This document shows positions 43,899 to 53,887 of a stretch of DNA of 64,000 nucleotides, piece after piece. Numbering within the stretch: position 1 is the stretch's first letter; every line of letters starts with the position of its first letter. A model generated the notes under the pieces. That model saw only the letters and a program-made list of their open reading frames with translations. It ran no database searches and was not told the origin of the DNA. The DNA is from JADJVL01 sp046331545 (lineage in GTDB: Bacteria > Acidobacteriota > Holophagae > Holophagales > Holophagaceae): positions 2,728,001-2,792,000 of the forward strand of contig JAXLQR010000002.1 of the NCBI GenBank assembly GCA_046331545.1. Direction: 5' to 3'. The position numbers and the translations under genes were made by a program.

Positions 43899-44437
43899 AG
43901 CACTCCGGTCGCACCGGTTCCGGGCGCCGCGCCCAGGCGGGCTTCACGCTCGTCGAGCTCCTGGTCACCGCCTTCATCCTCGGCGTGGGCATCCTCGGCC
44001 TCTCCCTCCTGCAGGTCATGTCCATCAAGGCCTCCCGGGGCGGACGCAGCTTGAGCACCGCCGCCCTCGTGGCCGACAAGGTCATGGACCAGGTCGAGCT
44101 GGAGGGGCGGCTGACCTGGGCCGACGTGACCTCCAGCCAGTACAACACCCAGACCGCGGGCATCCCGCTGAAGTACATCAACACCGACGCGACGGTGGTG
44201 GACACCTTCAACATCTACGGCGCCCCGCCGGACACCGCCAAGCCCGTCGGGGACCCGAACCGCGACGTCTACTTCACCACCCGCACCCGCCGCGTCGCCG
44301 ACGTGGGCGGCGGCACCACGGGCCAGATGCACGACTTCCTGGTGACCGTGGAGTTCTACGACGAGACGGCCGCGAGCAGCGGGGCGAAGATCCTGCGCAC
44401 GCTCCAGATCAACCGGAGGATCGTCCATGGCTACTGA
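43895..44437 (+). CDS. pilV: minor pilin PilV-like
   Basis: A 180-residue prepilin with AGFTLVELLVTAFILGVGILG and an ALVADKVMDQVELEG region after the helix, as in PilV. GTG 43895 overlaps the previous stop (GTGA) and has GGAGG at a good distance. The in-frame GTG 12 bases earlier has none. It probably joins PilW and PilX in the tip complex that primes the pilus and presents PilY1. Confidence 0.85.
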   Translation: MKHSGRTGSGRRAQAGFTLVELLVTAFILGVGILGLSLLQVMSIKASRGGRSLSTAALVADKVMDQVELEGRLTWADVTSSQYNTQTAGIPLKYINTDATVVDTFNIYGAPPDTAKPVGDPNRDVYFTTRTRRVADVGGGTTGQMHDFLVTVEFYDETAASSGAKILRTLQINRRIVHGY

Positions 44438-45599
44438 TCGCGCCCGCCGCCGCGTCCGCGGCTTCTCCCTGGTCGAGCTGATGGTGGCCATGCTCTTCAC
44501 CGGCCTGCTGATGGCCGGGATGGCCCGGGTCTACCAGTCCAGCCTCTCCTCCTTCTACACCTCGGGCGAGGTGCTCTCGAGCTTCCGGAGGAACCGCGCG
44601 GCCACCGACATCCTCTACGAGGACCTGAACTCCGCCAGCATGTACCTCACGAGCCTCTCCTCGGCGCCCACGGACCTCAGCGAGACCAATCCGCCCTTCT
44701 ACATCATCCCGAACCAGCCCGTGGCCGGCGCGGGGGCCGACGACCCCGCCACCGCCGACCAGATCTTCTTCTACATGGACCTGCCCCTGCCCTTCGAGGG
44801 CAGCTACGCGCCCTCCGGCGCCGGGGCCCGGAGCGCCACGGAGATCATCCAGGCCGGCGGCGCCATGCTCGCCTCGGACAACAGCTTCACCATCGAGTGC
44901 GGCGACGCGCTCTACGCCAGCCAGGTGAAGCCCGGGATGTCCATGATCTTCAAGGACCAGTGGGAGACCGGCTACATCGTGACGGCCACCCCCTCCGGCA
45001 GCCAGGTGACGGTGACCCTCGGCCAGCCCGCCTCCGCCCAGATCTCGGGGCTCGGGGCCAGCGGCGCCCCCTCGAAGAACAAGCACATCAACGGGAGCGG
45101 CATCCTCTTCTACCGGCCCGGCCAGATGGTGCGCTACAGCGTGAAGATGAAGAACCTCGATCCCCAGATCCCCGCGGGCATCCCCTGCCTGGTGCGGGAC
45201 CAGGGGATTTACTCCCCCGCGGGCTTCGTGGCCGACGCGACCCAGGAGTCCGTCATCACGGAGAACGTCTCGGGATTCAAGGTCTACCTCAGCGTGGACT
45301 CCGGGAAGAACTGGGAAGGCTGGGGCAAGACCTACGCGGGCTTCGCCTCGGGCTGGACGAGCGGCCTCCGGGCCGACGTGAACGCCCGCCTGGCCACCGT
45401 GGGGCGCAACGACTACAAGTCCACCAACGGCGTGCTCGACTGGTTCCGCATCGTGCCCACCCTCGTGCGGGTGGACCTGAAGACCCGCACCGCGACCAAG
45501 CGCACGGAGTACGGGTCGAGCCCGACCGCCCAGGCCTACCAGGACATGCTCCAGACGGTCGTGATCGTGCCCCGGCACTCCGGCCTCCCCCTGAGCTGA
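44427..45599 (+). CDS. pilW: minor pilin PilW-like
   Basis: A 390-residue prepilin with RGFSLVELMVAMLFTGLLMA and a long C-terminal region (AATDILYEDLNSASMYL, GSGILFYRPGQMVRYSVK) matching PilW-type minor pilins in size and in the early D-L-N acid/amide-rich stretch. It overlaps the pilV-like gene by 11 bases, implying translational coupling. Confidence 0.85.
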   Translation: MATDRARRRVRGFSLVELMVAMLFTGLLMAGMARVYQSSLSSFYTSGEVLSSFRRNRAATDILYEDLNSASMYLTSLSSAPTDLSETNPPFYIIPNQPVAGAGADDPATADQIFFYMDLPLPFEGSYAPSGAGARSATEIIQAGGAMLASDNSFTIECGDALYASQVKPGMSMIFKDQWETGYIVTATPSGSQVTVTLGQPASAQISGLGASGAPSKNKHINGSGILFYRPGQMVRYSVKMKNLDPQIPAGIPCLVRDQGIYSPAGFVADATQESVITENVSGFKVYLSVDSGKNWEGWGKTYAGFASGWTSGLRADVNARLATVGRNDYKSTNGVLDWFRIVPTLVRVDLKTRTATKRTEYGSSPTAQAYQDMLQTVVIVPRHSGLPLS

Positions 45600-45609
45600 G
45601 GAGATCCCG

Positions 45610-46236
45610 ATGACCCGCAAGCCCATGAATCCCGGCGACGGCCCCCAGACCGGCGGCATCACCATCCTCGTGGCCCTCATCCTCCTGGTCCTCCTCACCG
45701 TGGCGGCGGCGGGCATGTCCCGGAACTCCTTCCGGGAGATCGTCAACTCCGGCACCGTGCGCCAGGGCTCCCAGGTCCGCAACGTGGCCGACGCCGGCAT
45801 CGAGTGGTCCATCTACTGGCTGGACATCCAGAACAGCACGAACGCCGCCGACACGGCCCTCAAGATGCGCACGCTGAAGCAGACCCTGCTCCAGAACGAC
45901 ACCCTCGCGGGTTTCGCCTACGACGTGAACACCCAGGCCCAGTACGTCGGGCCGCCCTCCGTCTCCACCCTCCAGGCCGACAACACCTACCCCGTGGTGA
46001 ACGACACCACCCAGGGCTTCAGCATCGCCCTCACGCGGATGGGGAAGCTCCCGGTCACCGACATCAGCCAGGGCGTCACCCAGGGCACGTTCACCCCCGC
46101 CCAGGGCTCGGAGTCCAAGCTCGCGCCCGACCTCTGGGCCGTGCGCTCCGACGGCCAGCTCCAGGTCGGCAGCGGAACCTTCGCGCCGGGCTTCATCCAC
46201 TCCAAGGAAGCCTGGATCAGCACCCCCGTCCAGTAA
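45610..46236 (+). CDS. pilX: PilX-like pilus assembly protein
   Basis: A 208-residue protein with an N-terminal GGITILVALILLVLLTVAAA helix without the typical Gly-Phe cleavage site but with the SFREIVNSGTVRQGSQVRN and ADAGIEWSIYWLD segments of PilX family minor pilins (normally A-E-A-G-I/L-E). It is the fourth gene of the operon, directly before pilY1. Confidence 0.8.
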   Translation: MTRKPMNPGDGPQTGGITILVALILLVLLTVAAAGMSRNSFREIVNSGTVRQGSQVRNVADAGIEWSIYWLDIQNSTNAADTALKMRTLKQTLLQNDTLAGFAYDVNTQAQYVGPPSVSTLQADNTYPVVNDTTQGFSIALTRMGKLPVTDISQGVTQGTFTPAQGSESKLAPDLWAVRSDGQLQVGSGTFAPGFIHSKEAWISTPVQ

Positions 46237-46267
46237 GCCGCCCTTCCCCAAGCCTCAAGGAGCATCC

Positions 46268-49200
46268 ATGTTCCGTCTCCTCGCCTCCTCCCGGGCTGCC
46301 CTCCTCCTCTTCCTCGGGCTCCTGTTCGCCTCGGCGCCGCTGCGCGCCCAGCTCGACCCGAAGCTCCAGACGGTGGGCCCCTCCTTCCTGGACCTCTACC
46401 AGCAGAGCGCGAACCTCTCGCAGAAGCCCGAGGTGGTCACGGTCTTCGACTTCTCCGGATCCATGGCCTCGACCATGTACCACCGCGACTACGTCTGGCC
46501 CGTCAACACCGACACCGCGGACAGCGATTCCGACCTGGGCATGACGTTCACCCTCCGGACCGGCAACGGGACGAACACCACGGCCTCCAAGGACAAGTAC
46601 GGATCGATCATGGCCACGGGGCGCTTCGACGTCATCGTGAGCATGAACATCGGCCTGAACCTCGTCAACGGCAGCCTGGTCCGGCCGGACGGCAGCCTCC
46701 TGGAGTACGCCACCGCCGGGGACACCGCCATCAACACCAACTACGTGAACAGCAGCCCCCTGCTGGGCGGGGAGAGCTCGGCGGTGGGCTTCAAGGCCGC
46801 CTCCGACGTGCGGAACTGGATCCGATGCGCCTCCCACGTCCGCTTCAAGTTCACCCCGACCACCGGCCCCTTCAGCGGTGTCGCGCGCACCTTCGACCTG
46901 CCCCTCTGCTGGACCATCCTGGACGACCCCTCGGTGCAGCCCAACATCGCCGCGGGCCAGTTCCGGAAGATGTACAACACCTATCCCCTGAAGTTGACCA
47001 TGATCAATCCCGCCACCGGGATCGAGATCGAGATGGATACCGCCTACCGGGTCGCCTCCCAGACCGCCGGCGCCGCCACGGGCATGTTCGCCTCCGCCAC
47101 GGGCAGCGCCCCCATGACCGTCGCCACCTTCGCCAACAGCAACAACGGCAGCAACAACTTCGTCGGCTGGAAGGCCGGCTACATCAAGTGGATCTGGAAC
47201 AACTCCACCAGCATCCTCCAGTCCACCAGCGCCAGCGGGAAGGCCTTCAAGCAGAGCCTCAACGTCGATCCCGTCGTCGCGGCCGGCATGATCCCCGCCC
47301 GCACCCGCACCCAGGGCGTGAAGGACGCCGCCATGCGCACCTGGGCCAAGTACTACAACAAGGTCTTCTGGGCCTACCGCTTCCTCAAGTACTTCGCGCC
47401 GGACAGCACCACCACCCAGACGGACGACGCCACCTACCCCAACAACAATTCCCGCAGCAACGACAACGCGGGCAACCCGCTGACCACCGCGGAGTTCGGC
47501 TGCGGGCAGCGGAGCTGGTTCCTGCTCAACAACAACTCCGACAACGGCCTCAAGCGCCTGGCCGCCCTCCTCCAGGGCGGCAGCACCACCCTGAACTCGG
47601 CGCTCTCGAACACCTACGCCCAGCTCAACGACCCCAACAACGTCTTCAACGACATCGAGGTGGGCGCCGACAAGCCGGTGGAGTGCCGCAACATCTACGT
47701 GATGCTCTTCACGGACGGCGTGCCCAACACCGACCCGGGCACCCCCGACAACACGAACACGCCCTACGTGGGCTCCGAGCCCGCCCCGGCCACCGCCACC
47801 ATGGGCAGCGCCAAGACGGGCAACCTCTTCTTCGCGGCGAACAAGACCCGCATCGACCCCTCGAACGCGACCCCCTACTACAACGTCATCAACCTGGCGG
47901 CCCTGGCGGCCCACGGCGGCGACACCGCCAACGGCGGCTGGGTGCCCCCCACCTATCCGGCCTCCACCCAGACCTTCCCCGGCGGCTCCAGCGTGAAGAC
48001 CTCCGCGTGGATCCCCTTCTGGGTCCGCGAGCGCGGCGCGGGCATCAACAAGGTCACCTTCTCCAAGCCGAGGGCCATCACCACGATGACCATCGGCGTG
48101 AGCCTCACCGGCCTCATCACGGACGCGGCCGCCCCGAAGCGCCGCCTCTTCCTCGCCGCGGTGGTGGGCGAACCCGCCCGCCTGACCTGGGACGCTTCCA
48201 CCGCCACGGAGTACGCCCTCAAGGACCCCAACGACCCCTCCAAGGGCCGGGCCCCCAACGCCATCTACTTCTTCGACGCCACGGACCCCAACAAGCTCAC
48301 CCAGTCCCTGGACTCGGCCTTCAACGAGGTCTCGCTGCAGTCCAACATCAACGTGACCTCCAACCCGAACCTGCCCTACATCGGCGCCAGCTTCGGCAAG
48401 CAGGTCTACCTCGGCAAGTTCAAGCCCCCGTCGGCGGGCGGCGTGATCTGGCCTGGCGACCTCTTCATGTTCGCCACCAAGGAAGTCAACAACCAGACCG
48501 TCTTCCTCGACAAGGGCGGCAATCCCACGAACACCCTGGACGAGAACACCGCCCAGTGGTCCGCCGCCGCCACCTTCGTGGACACGCCGGCCCCGGCGGC
48601 GCCCAAGTGGACCACCCGGAACCTCTACACCCGCATCCCGGGCAGCGGCGGCACCCCCGAACCCGGCCTCACGATCTTCTCCGACGTGGGCTACAGCGGG
48701 GCGGGCGCCCACACGCCCCCCTTCCAGAAGATCCAGCCCTACGTCGCCACGGCCCAGGCCCTGGACTCCAACCGCCGCATCGCGGTGCAGTTCGCCGCCG
48801 GCGGCGACACCAACGCCGCCCTGGACGCCGGCGGCCGGCCGAAGTTCACCCGCAACAACATGATGGGCGACATCATCGACTCGAGCCCCAACGTCATCGA
48901 GTACAAGTGGGACGACGTGGCCTCGGCGGTGGCCTCCATCCCCGCCCTCGCGGCGGTGAACGGCAACCGCTTCCGCCTCATCCTGGTGGGCACCAACCAG
49001 GGCTGGCTGCACGCCTTCGGCGAGGTCACCAAGGTCTCCCAGGTCGAGGTGCCGCCGGGCTCGGGCAACTTCCAGGAGATCGTCAACGGCGCGGTCCAGG
49101 AGCTCTGGGCCTACCTCCCCACGGACTTCCTCTCCCGCATCGACTACCTGACCTCCGCCAACAACCCCCACCGGTTCATGGTGGACGGCACGCCGGTCAT

Positions 49201-50698
49201 CTACCATCTCGACCTCCCGCCCTCGGGCGGCGGCAGCGGGAACGGCGTCGTGGACGTCGCCACCGAGCGGGCCATCGCGATCTTCGGCCTGCGCAAGGGC
49301 GGCCGCAGCTACTACGCCCTGGACATCCACAACCCCTTCACCCCGGCCTTGAAGTGGTCCCTGGTCCCCGACGAGTCGGCGGTCTTCCCCGCCTCCCGGA
49401 CCGTCGCCGGCGGCCCCAGCCAGGCCACCGTGCAGGGCGTCCTCTCCAAGATGGGCTACTCGAGCTGCACGCCGGCCCTGGCCCGCGTGATGTTCAACGG
49501 CGGCCTGCGGGACGTGGCCTTCTTCGGCGGCGGCTTCAGCCTCCCCGAGGTGGAAGCCAACTACGCCGGCGCGAAACTCGGCCGCTCGGTGCTGGCGGTG
49601 GACGTCAACACCGGCGAGGTCATCGCGGCCCGCGACCTCACCGCCGTGAGCGCCACCATCGGCCCCATCGTGGCCGGCGTCGTGCCCTTCGAGTTCTTCC
49701 TGAACTCGGGCATGGCCCAGCGGGCCTACTTCACGGACTTCTACGGCGGCCTGTGGAGCTGGGGTTCGAAGCAGGTCTCCAGCGGCGGCGCCACCGACCC
49801 CTTCAACAACTACCGCATCGACACCTCGGACGTGGCCAAGTGGACCAATGACGGAAGCGTCGGCACCACCGGCGGCATCCGCAGGATCGCCCAGGACGGC
49901 ACCGGGGTCAGCGCCCTCTATTCGACGCTTCCCGCGCCCTTCCGGGTAGGTTCCTTCCCCGGCGCGGCGAAGGTGCCCGCGGCCGCGATCCCCGCCGCCG
50001 TCGGCGTGGTGGTGGAGAGCGGCGACCGCAACAATCCCCTCAGCAACGCGACGTTCGCGACCTACGTCAGCAACAATCCACCGAGCCCCGCGCTGCACCG
50101 CGTCACCGTCTACTTCGACCGGCAGGACAGCCGCGCCTGGAGCCTGGACACCGCTTCCGGTCCCGACACGGGCATCACCGACTCCCAGCTCAAGAACTTC
50201 AGCGCCCAGAACAGTCCCACCGCGCCGGAGATCACCCTGGGGAACAGCAATTTCTACCTGGCCCCCAGCAGCGGGAATCCCTACTTCGGCTACTACATGA
50301 ACCTCCCGGGCCCCTCGAACGGCTACCTGCCCAAGGGCCTCACCGAACCCATGGTGGTGGCGGGCTCACTCTTCTACTCCTACTTCAGCCCCGACTCGGC
50401 GGATCCCTGCCTCGGCGGCTCGGGCACCACCTCCACGCGGAAGATCTGCGACGTCATCTACCCGATCTTCGACGACTCCCGCACCACGGTCTCCTGCAAG
50501 AGCAGCACGGTCGACACCTACGTCGGCGTCGCCTCCGCCTTCGCCGCCTACTCCACCCGCGGCGTGATCCAGGCCGGCGCCATCGCCGTGAACAGCCCGC
50601 CTCCCGGGACCTCGGCCACCACGCCGGTGATCAACACCGTCCTCGGCCGCGCCCAGGAACGCTTCCCCAGGCCCCGCGTCTGGCGCACCGTGCGCTGA
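46268..50698 (+). CDS. pilY1: PilY1-like pilus tip adhesin
   Basis: A 1476-residue secreted protein (signal LLLFLGLLFASAPLRAQ). The N-terminal half has a vWA-like motif VVTVFDFSGSMASTM (DxSGS) and NIYVMLFTDGVPNTDPGT, in keeping with the mechanosensing vWA domain of PilY1. The C-terminal part is the beta-propeller (RFRLILVGTNQGWLHAFGEV, AIFGLRKGGRSYYALDI, VLAVDVNTGEVIAARDLT). PilY1 sits at the pilus tip, affects extension and retraction and often adhesion. It is last in the operon. Confidence 0.9.
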   Translation: MFRLLASSRAALLLFLGLLFASAPLRAQLDPKLQTVGPSFLDLYQQSANLSQKPEVVTVFDFSGSMASTMYHRDYVWPVNTDTADSDSDLGMTFTLRTGNGTNTTASKDKYGSIMATGRFDVIVSMNIGLNLVNGSLVRPDGSLLEYATAGDTAINTNYVNSSPLLGGESSAVGFKAASDVRNWIRCASHVRFKFTPTTGPFSGVARTFDLPLCWTILDDPSVQPNIAAGQFRKMYNTYPLKLTMINPATGIEIEMDTAYRVASQTAGAATGMFASATGSAPMTVATFANSNNGSNNFVGWKAGYIKWIWNNSTSILQSTSASGKAFKQSLNVDPVVAAGMIPARTRTQGVKDAAMRTWAKYYNKVFWAYRFLKYFAPDSTTTQTDDATYPNNNSRSNDNAGNPLTTAEFGCGQRSWFLLNNNSDNGLKRLAALLQGGSTTLNSALSNTYAQLNDPNNVFNDIEVGADKPVECRNIYVMLFTDGVPNTDPGTPDNTNTPYVGSEPAPATATMGSAKTGNLFFAANKTRIDPSNATPYYNVINLAALAAHGGDTANGGWVPPTYPASTQTFPGGSSVKTSAWIPFWVRERGAGINKVTFSKPRAITTMTIGVSLTGLITDAAAPKRRLFLAAVVGEPARLTWDASTATEYALKDPNDPSKGRAPNAIYFFDATDPNKLTQSLDSAFNEVSLQSNINVTSNPNLPYIGASFGKQVYLGKFKPPSAGGVIWPGDLFMFATKEVNNQTVFLDKGGNPTNTLDENTAQWSAAATFVDTPAPAAPKWTTRNLYTRIPGSGGTPEPGLTIFSDVGYSGAGAHTPPFQKIQPYVATAQALDSNRRIAVQFAAGGDTNAALDAGGRPKFTRNNMMGDIIDSSPNVIEYKWDDVASAVASIPALAAVNGNRFRLILVGTNQGWLHAFGEVTKVSQVEVPPGSGNFQEIVNGAVQELWAYLPTDFLSRIDYLTSANNPHRFMVDGTPVIYHLDLPPSGGGSGNGVVDVATERAIAIFGLRKGGRSYYALDIHNPFTPALKWSLVPDESAVFPASRTVAGGPSQATVQGVLSKMGYSSCTPALARVMFNGGLRDVAFFGGGFSLPEVEANYAGAKLGRSVLAVDVNTGEVIAARDLTAVSATIGPIVAGVVPFEFFLNSGMAQRAYFTDFYGGLWSWGSKQVSSGGATDPFNNYRIDTSDVAKWTNDGSVGTTGGIRRIAQDGTGVSALYSTLPAPFRVGSFPGAAKVPAAAIPAAVGVVVESGDRNNPLSNATFATYVSNNPPSPALHRVTVYFDRQDSRAWSLDTASGPDTGITDSQLKNFSAQNSPTAPEITLGNSNFYLAPSSGNPYFGYYMNLPGPSNGYLPKGLTEPMVVAGSLFYSYFSPDSADPCLGGSGTTSTRKICDVIYPIFDDSRTTVSCKSSTVDTYVGVASAFAAYSTRGVIQAGAIAVNSPPPGTSATTPVINTVLGRAQERFPRPRVWRTVR

Positions 50699-50720
50699 AC
50701 CCCGGCGCGATCCCTGACGA

Positions 50721-50742
50721 GGCACCGGCTCCGGCCGGTGCC
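50721..50742 (+). terminator. hairpin after the pilus operon
   Basis: GGCACCGGC and GCCGGTGCC form a perfect 9-bp stem around TCCG, 23 bases after the pilY1 stop, followed by a short T-containing stretch (TTCGTCT). A plausible weak intrinsic terminator separating the operon from rsmA. Confidence 0.5.
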
Positions 50743-50770
50743 TTCGTCTGGGCCTGCTAGGGTGGAAACG

Positions 50771-51562
50771 ATGCCTGCTCCCGCCCACGGTCTCCGCCCG
50801 AAGAAGGCCCTCGGCCAGAACTTCCTGGTGAACCGCGGCGCGGTGGCCCGCATCCTCGAGGCCGCCCTGGCCTGCCCGGCGCCGGCCCTCCTGGAGATCG
50901 GCCCCGGCCCGGGCGCCCTCACCGCCGGCCTCGTCGCCGACGGCAGGCCCCTCACGGCCCTGGACCTGGACCCGGAGGCGGTGGCCCTGCTGCGGGAGCG
51001 CCATCGCGGGGCGGACCACGCGTCCTTCCTCCTCGGGGACGCCGTCACGGCGCCCCTGCCCGCGGACCGGGACCTCGTGGTGGTCGGCAACCTGCCCTAC
51101 AACGCCGCCACCGCCATCCTCACGCGCCTTCTGGTGGCGGACGTGCCCTGGCGGCGCATGGTGCTGATGTTCCAGCTCGAGGTGGGCCTGAAGATCCTCG
51201 GCGCGCCGGGGACGAAGGCCTACGGGCCGCTCTCGGTGCTGGCCCAGGCCTGCAGCCGGCCCTCCCGCCTGCTGAAGCTGGGGCCCGGCTCCTTCGATCC
51301 CGCGCCGAAGGTGGACAGCGTCGTCCTCCTCTTCGAGCCGCATCCGGACCCGCTGCCGGTGGCCGAGCGGGCCGGCTTCCTGGACTTCCTGCACCGCAGC
51401 TTCGCCCATCGCCGCAAGACCCTGCTCAACAACTGGCAGGGCATGGCCGATCCCGAGGAGGGACGGGCGCGGCTGGCGGCCCTGGGGCTGGCGGCGACCG
51501 TGCGCCCGGAGGGCGTCTCCGTGGCGCAGTGGCGGTCCCTCTGGAAGGCGCGCCCGTGCTGA
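50771..51562 (+). CDS. rsmA: 16S rRNA dimethyladenosine transferase RsmA
   Basis: RsmA (KsgA) dimethylates A1518 and A1519 of 16S rRNA. The 263-residue protein has KKALGQNFLVN, SAM-binding LEIGPGPGALT, catalytic NLPYNAATAIL and FDPAPKVDSVVL. ATG 50771 gives the usual N-terminus. Its stop lies inside the start of the RNase J gene (7-base overlap), so the two RNA-metabolism genes are coupled. Confidence 0.95.
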   Translation: MPAPAHGLRPKKALGQNFLVNRGAVARILEAALACPAPALLEIGPGPGALTAGLVADGRPLTALDLDPEAVALLRERHRGADHASFLLGDAVTAPLPADRDLVVVGNLPYNAATAILTRLLVADVPWRRMVLMFQLEVGLKILGAPGTKAYGPLSVLAQACSRPSRLLKLGPGSFDPAPKVDSVVLLFEPHPDPLPVAERAGFLDFLHRSFAHRRKTLLNNWQGMADPEEGRARLAALGLAATVRPEGVSVAQWRSLWKARPC

Positions 51563-53283
51563 ACCTGCCGGTGGTCCCCTTCGAAGGTTGGGAGGCGCCG
51601 CCCGTCCAGGGCGAGCTGCGCCTCGTCCCCATCGGCGGCCTCGGGGAGTTCGGCATGAACGCCCTGGTGGTCCACACCGCCGACGACCTCTGGCTGGTGG
51701 ACTGCGGCCAGCTCTTCCCATCCGAGGACCAGCCGGGCATCGACCGCATCGTTCCGGACTTCGCCTACCTCGAGCCGTTCCGCGACCAGGTGCGCGGCGT
51801 GCTGCTCACCCACGGTCACGAGGACCACCTGGGCGCGCTGCCCCACTTCCTGAGGGAGTGGGAGGTGCCCGTCTGGGGGACGCGCTTCACCATGGGGCTG
51901 CTGGAAGGGAAGCTGCGGGAGGATGGCCTCTGGAAGGGCTCGCGCATGCACGTGGTGTCGGACTTCCAGCGGGTGGAGCTGGGGGGCGGGCTGGCCGCGG
52001 AGTGGATCCCCGTCACCCACAGCATCCCTGACGCCTGCGCCATCGCCCTCCACACCCCCATGGGCACCGTGGTGCACACCGGCGACTTCAAGCTGGACCC
52101 CACGCCGGTGGACGGACGGACCACGGGGCTCGCGCGCCTGGAGGCCCTCGGCAAGGCCGGCGTGCGCGTGCTGCTCTCGGACTCCACCAACGTCTTCGCC
52201 TCGGGCCCCACGCCTTCGGAGGCACGCTGCGCCGAAGGCCTGGAGGACGCCTTCGACCGCACGGAGGGCGCCCTCTTCGTCGCCACCTTCAGCTCGAACA
52301 TCCATCGCATCCAGACCCTGGTGGACCTGGCCTACGCCAAGGGCCGGCAGGTGGTGCTGCTGGGCCGCTCCCTGGAGCGCAACGTCGCCCTCGCCCGGGA
52401 GCTGGGGCTCTTCAAGCTGCCCGACGACCTCCTGATGAAGCCCGGGGACGCGGCCCTCTACGAGCCCAAGGACCTGGTGGTGCTCTGCACCGGCAGCCAG
52501 GGCGAGGACCAGAGCGGCCTGGCCCGGGTGATCCGGGGCGAGGTGAAGGGCCTGCGGATGAAGGCGGGGGACCGGCTGCTGCTCAGCTCGCGGCCCATTC
52601 CCGGCAACGAGGTGGCCATCTCGCGCATCCTGGACGCCGCGGCGCGGCTCGGGGCGGAGACCTCGCTGGAGGGCCTGCGCACCGTGCACGTCACCGGCCA
52701 CGCCCACCGGGAGGACCTGGCGACGATGATGCGCACCGTGAAGCCCGAGCACATGGTGCCGGTGCACGGCACCTACCGGAACCTCCGGGAGCACGGGAAG
52801 CTGGCGGCCTCCCTGGGCTGGACGAAGGACCGCATCTCGCTGCTGGACGGCGGCCAGTGCCTGCAGGTCTTCGCCGACGGGCGGGTGCGTCTCGCCGGGG
52901 CCGTGCCCGTGGGCAAGGCCTACGTACACGAGGGCGTGGAGCACATGGTGGACGCCCGCATCATCCAGGACCGGCTCATCCTCCAGGAGGACGGGGTCAT
53001 CTTCGCGACCCTCCTGGTGGACCCCGAGACCCAGGCGCTCGCCGCGGAGCCCAGCATCCTGAGCCGCGGCTTCGTGATGCTCAGCGACGACGAGGCCTAT
53101 GGGGAACTGCTGCGGAGCGTCGCCCGGCAGGCCTGGCACGAAGCGCCCTTCGACATCCGCCGGGACCGGGACGCCATGCGCGAACTGCTGCGGCAGGCCC
53201 TGCGCCGCATCATCCGCAAGACGACGCAGACGCGCCCGCTGGTGGTGCCGGTGATCCTGGACGCGCCCGGGGCCGAAGGCTGA
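51556..53283 (+). CDS. rnj: ribonuclease J
   Basis: RNase J is a metallo-beta-lactamase/beta-CASP enzyme with endo- and 5'-3' exonuclease activity in mRNA decay and rRNA maturation. The 575-residue protein has IGGLGEFGMNALVV, the metal motif LTHGHEDHLGALPHF, HTGDFKLDPTPV, LSDSTNVFASG and TGSQGEDQSGLARV, then HVTGHAHREDL and MVPVHGTYR in the beta-CASP part and a C-terminal domain. GTG 51556 has GGAAGG upstream. An earlier in-frame GTG (51529) would lie in rsmA. Confidence 0.93.
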   Translation: MLNLPVVPFEGWEAPPVQGELRLVPIGGLGEFGMNALVVHTADDLWLVDCGQLFPSEDQPGIDRIVPDFAYLEPFRDQVRGVLLTHGHEDHLGALPHFLREWEVPVWGTRFTMGLLEGKLREDGLWKGSRMHVVSDFQRVELGGGLAAEWIPVTHSIPDACAIALHTPMGTVVHTGDFKLDPTPVDGRTTGLARLEALGKAGVRVLLSDSTNVFASGPTPSEARCAEGLEDAFDRTEGALFVATFSSNIHRIQTLVDLAYAKGRQVVLLGRSLERNVALARELGLFKLPDDLLMKPGDAALYEPKDLVVLCTGSQGEDQSGLARVIRGEVKGLRMKAGDRLLLSSRPIPGNEVAISRILDAAARLGAETSLEGLRTVHVTGHAHREDLATMMRTVKPEHMVPVHGTYRNLREHGKLAASLGWTKDRISLLDGGQCLQVFADGRVRLAGAVPVGKAYVHEGVEHMVDARIIQDRLILQEDGVIFATLLVDPETQALAAEPSILSRGFVMLSDDEAYGELLRSVARQAWHEAPFDIRRDRDAMRELLRQALRRIIRKTTQTRPLVVPVILDAPGAEG

Positions 53284-53310
53284 GGGCTCCGGCCAGGCCG
53301 TCCTCCAGCC

Positions 53311-53880
53311 CTACGGCTCCGGCCGGTTCAGGCCGCGGCCGCCCAGGGACTCCCGCAGGGCCTCGCGGATGCGCTGCTGGAGCTCGTCCACGAGGAGGAT
53401 GAGGCGCACCTGCTGGGCCGGGGAGAGCTGGGCCCGGATGTCGTCCTCGAAGCCCTTCTTCAGGTCCGCCTGCTGGCGCCGGAGGTCCATGAACTGGTCC
53501 AGGAGCGGCCGGATGCGGCCGTTCTTGTCCTCCTCGGAGCCGGGCCCGATGAGGATCTGGTTGAAGCGCCCGCGGACCTCGCCGATCCGCCGGGTGCGGT
53601 CCATGAAGTCGCGGTCGTAGCGCTCCCAGCGCTCGGCGATGGCCCGGGCGCGGTCCTCGGGAAGACCGAGCACCTCCTGGACGCGATCCATGCGGATCCG
53701 GCGCAGGCGCTCCATGAGGGGGCCGTTCTCCTGGAGGCGTTCCAGCCGACGCTCGCGCATCCCCTGGCCGGCCCCGGGGCCCAGGCCCTGCCGCCGCTCT
53801 CCCTGGAAGGGGCGGGCGGGCTGGGCCGGGAGGAGGGACGCGGCCAGGGCGGGAAGGAGGAGGGCGGGAAGGCGGCGCAT
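53311..53880 (-). CDS. periplasmic Spy/CpxP-like helical protein
   Basis: A 189-residue secreted protein (signal ALLLPALAASLLPAQ) with long amphipathic helices rich in Arg, Gln and Glu, for example LRRQQADLKKGFEDDIRAQL and LSPAQQVRLILLVDELQQRI. LSPAQQ(V) is a recurring motif of Spy/CpxP/ZraP-type periplasmic chaperones or sensors. It is the last gene of a set led by an ECF sigma factor and an anti-sigma factor, so it may act in or report on envelope stress. The family assignment is by pattern only. Confidence 0.7.
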   Translation of the reverse strand: MRRLPALLLPALAASLLPAQPARPFQGERRQGLGPGAGQGMRERRLERLQENGPLMERLRRIRMDRVQEVLGLPEDRARAIAERWERYDRDFMDRTRRIGEVRGRFNQILIGPGSEEDKNGRIRPLLDQFMDLRRQQADLKKGFEDDIRAQLSPAQQVRLILLVDELQQRIREALRESLGGRGLNRPEP

Positions 53881-53887
53881 CGGGATC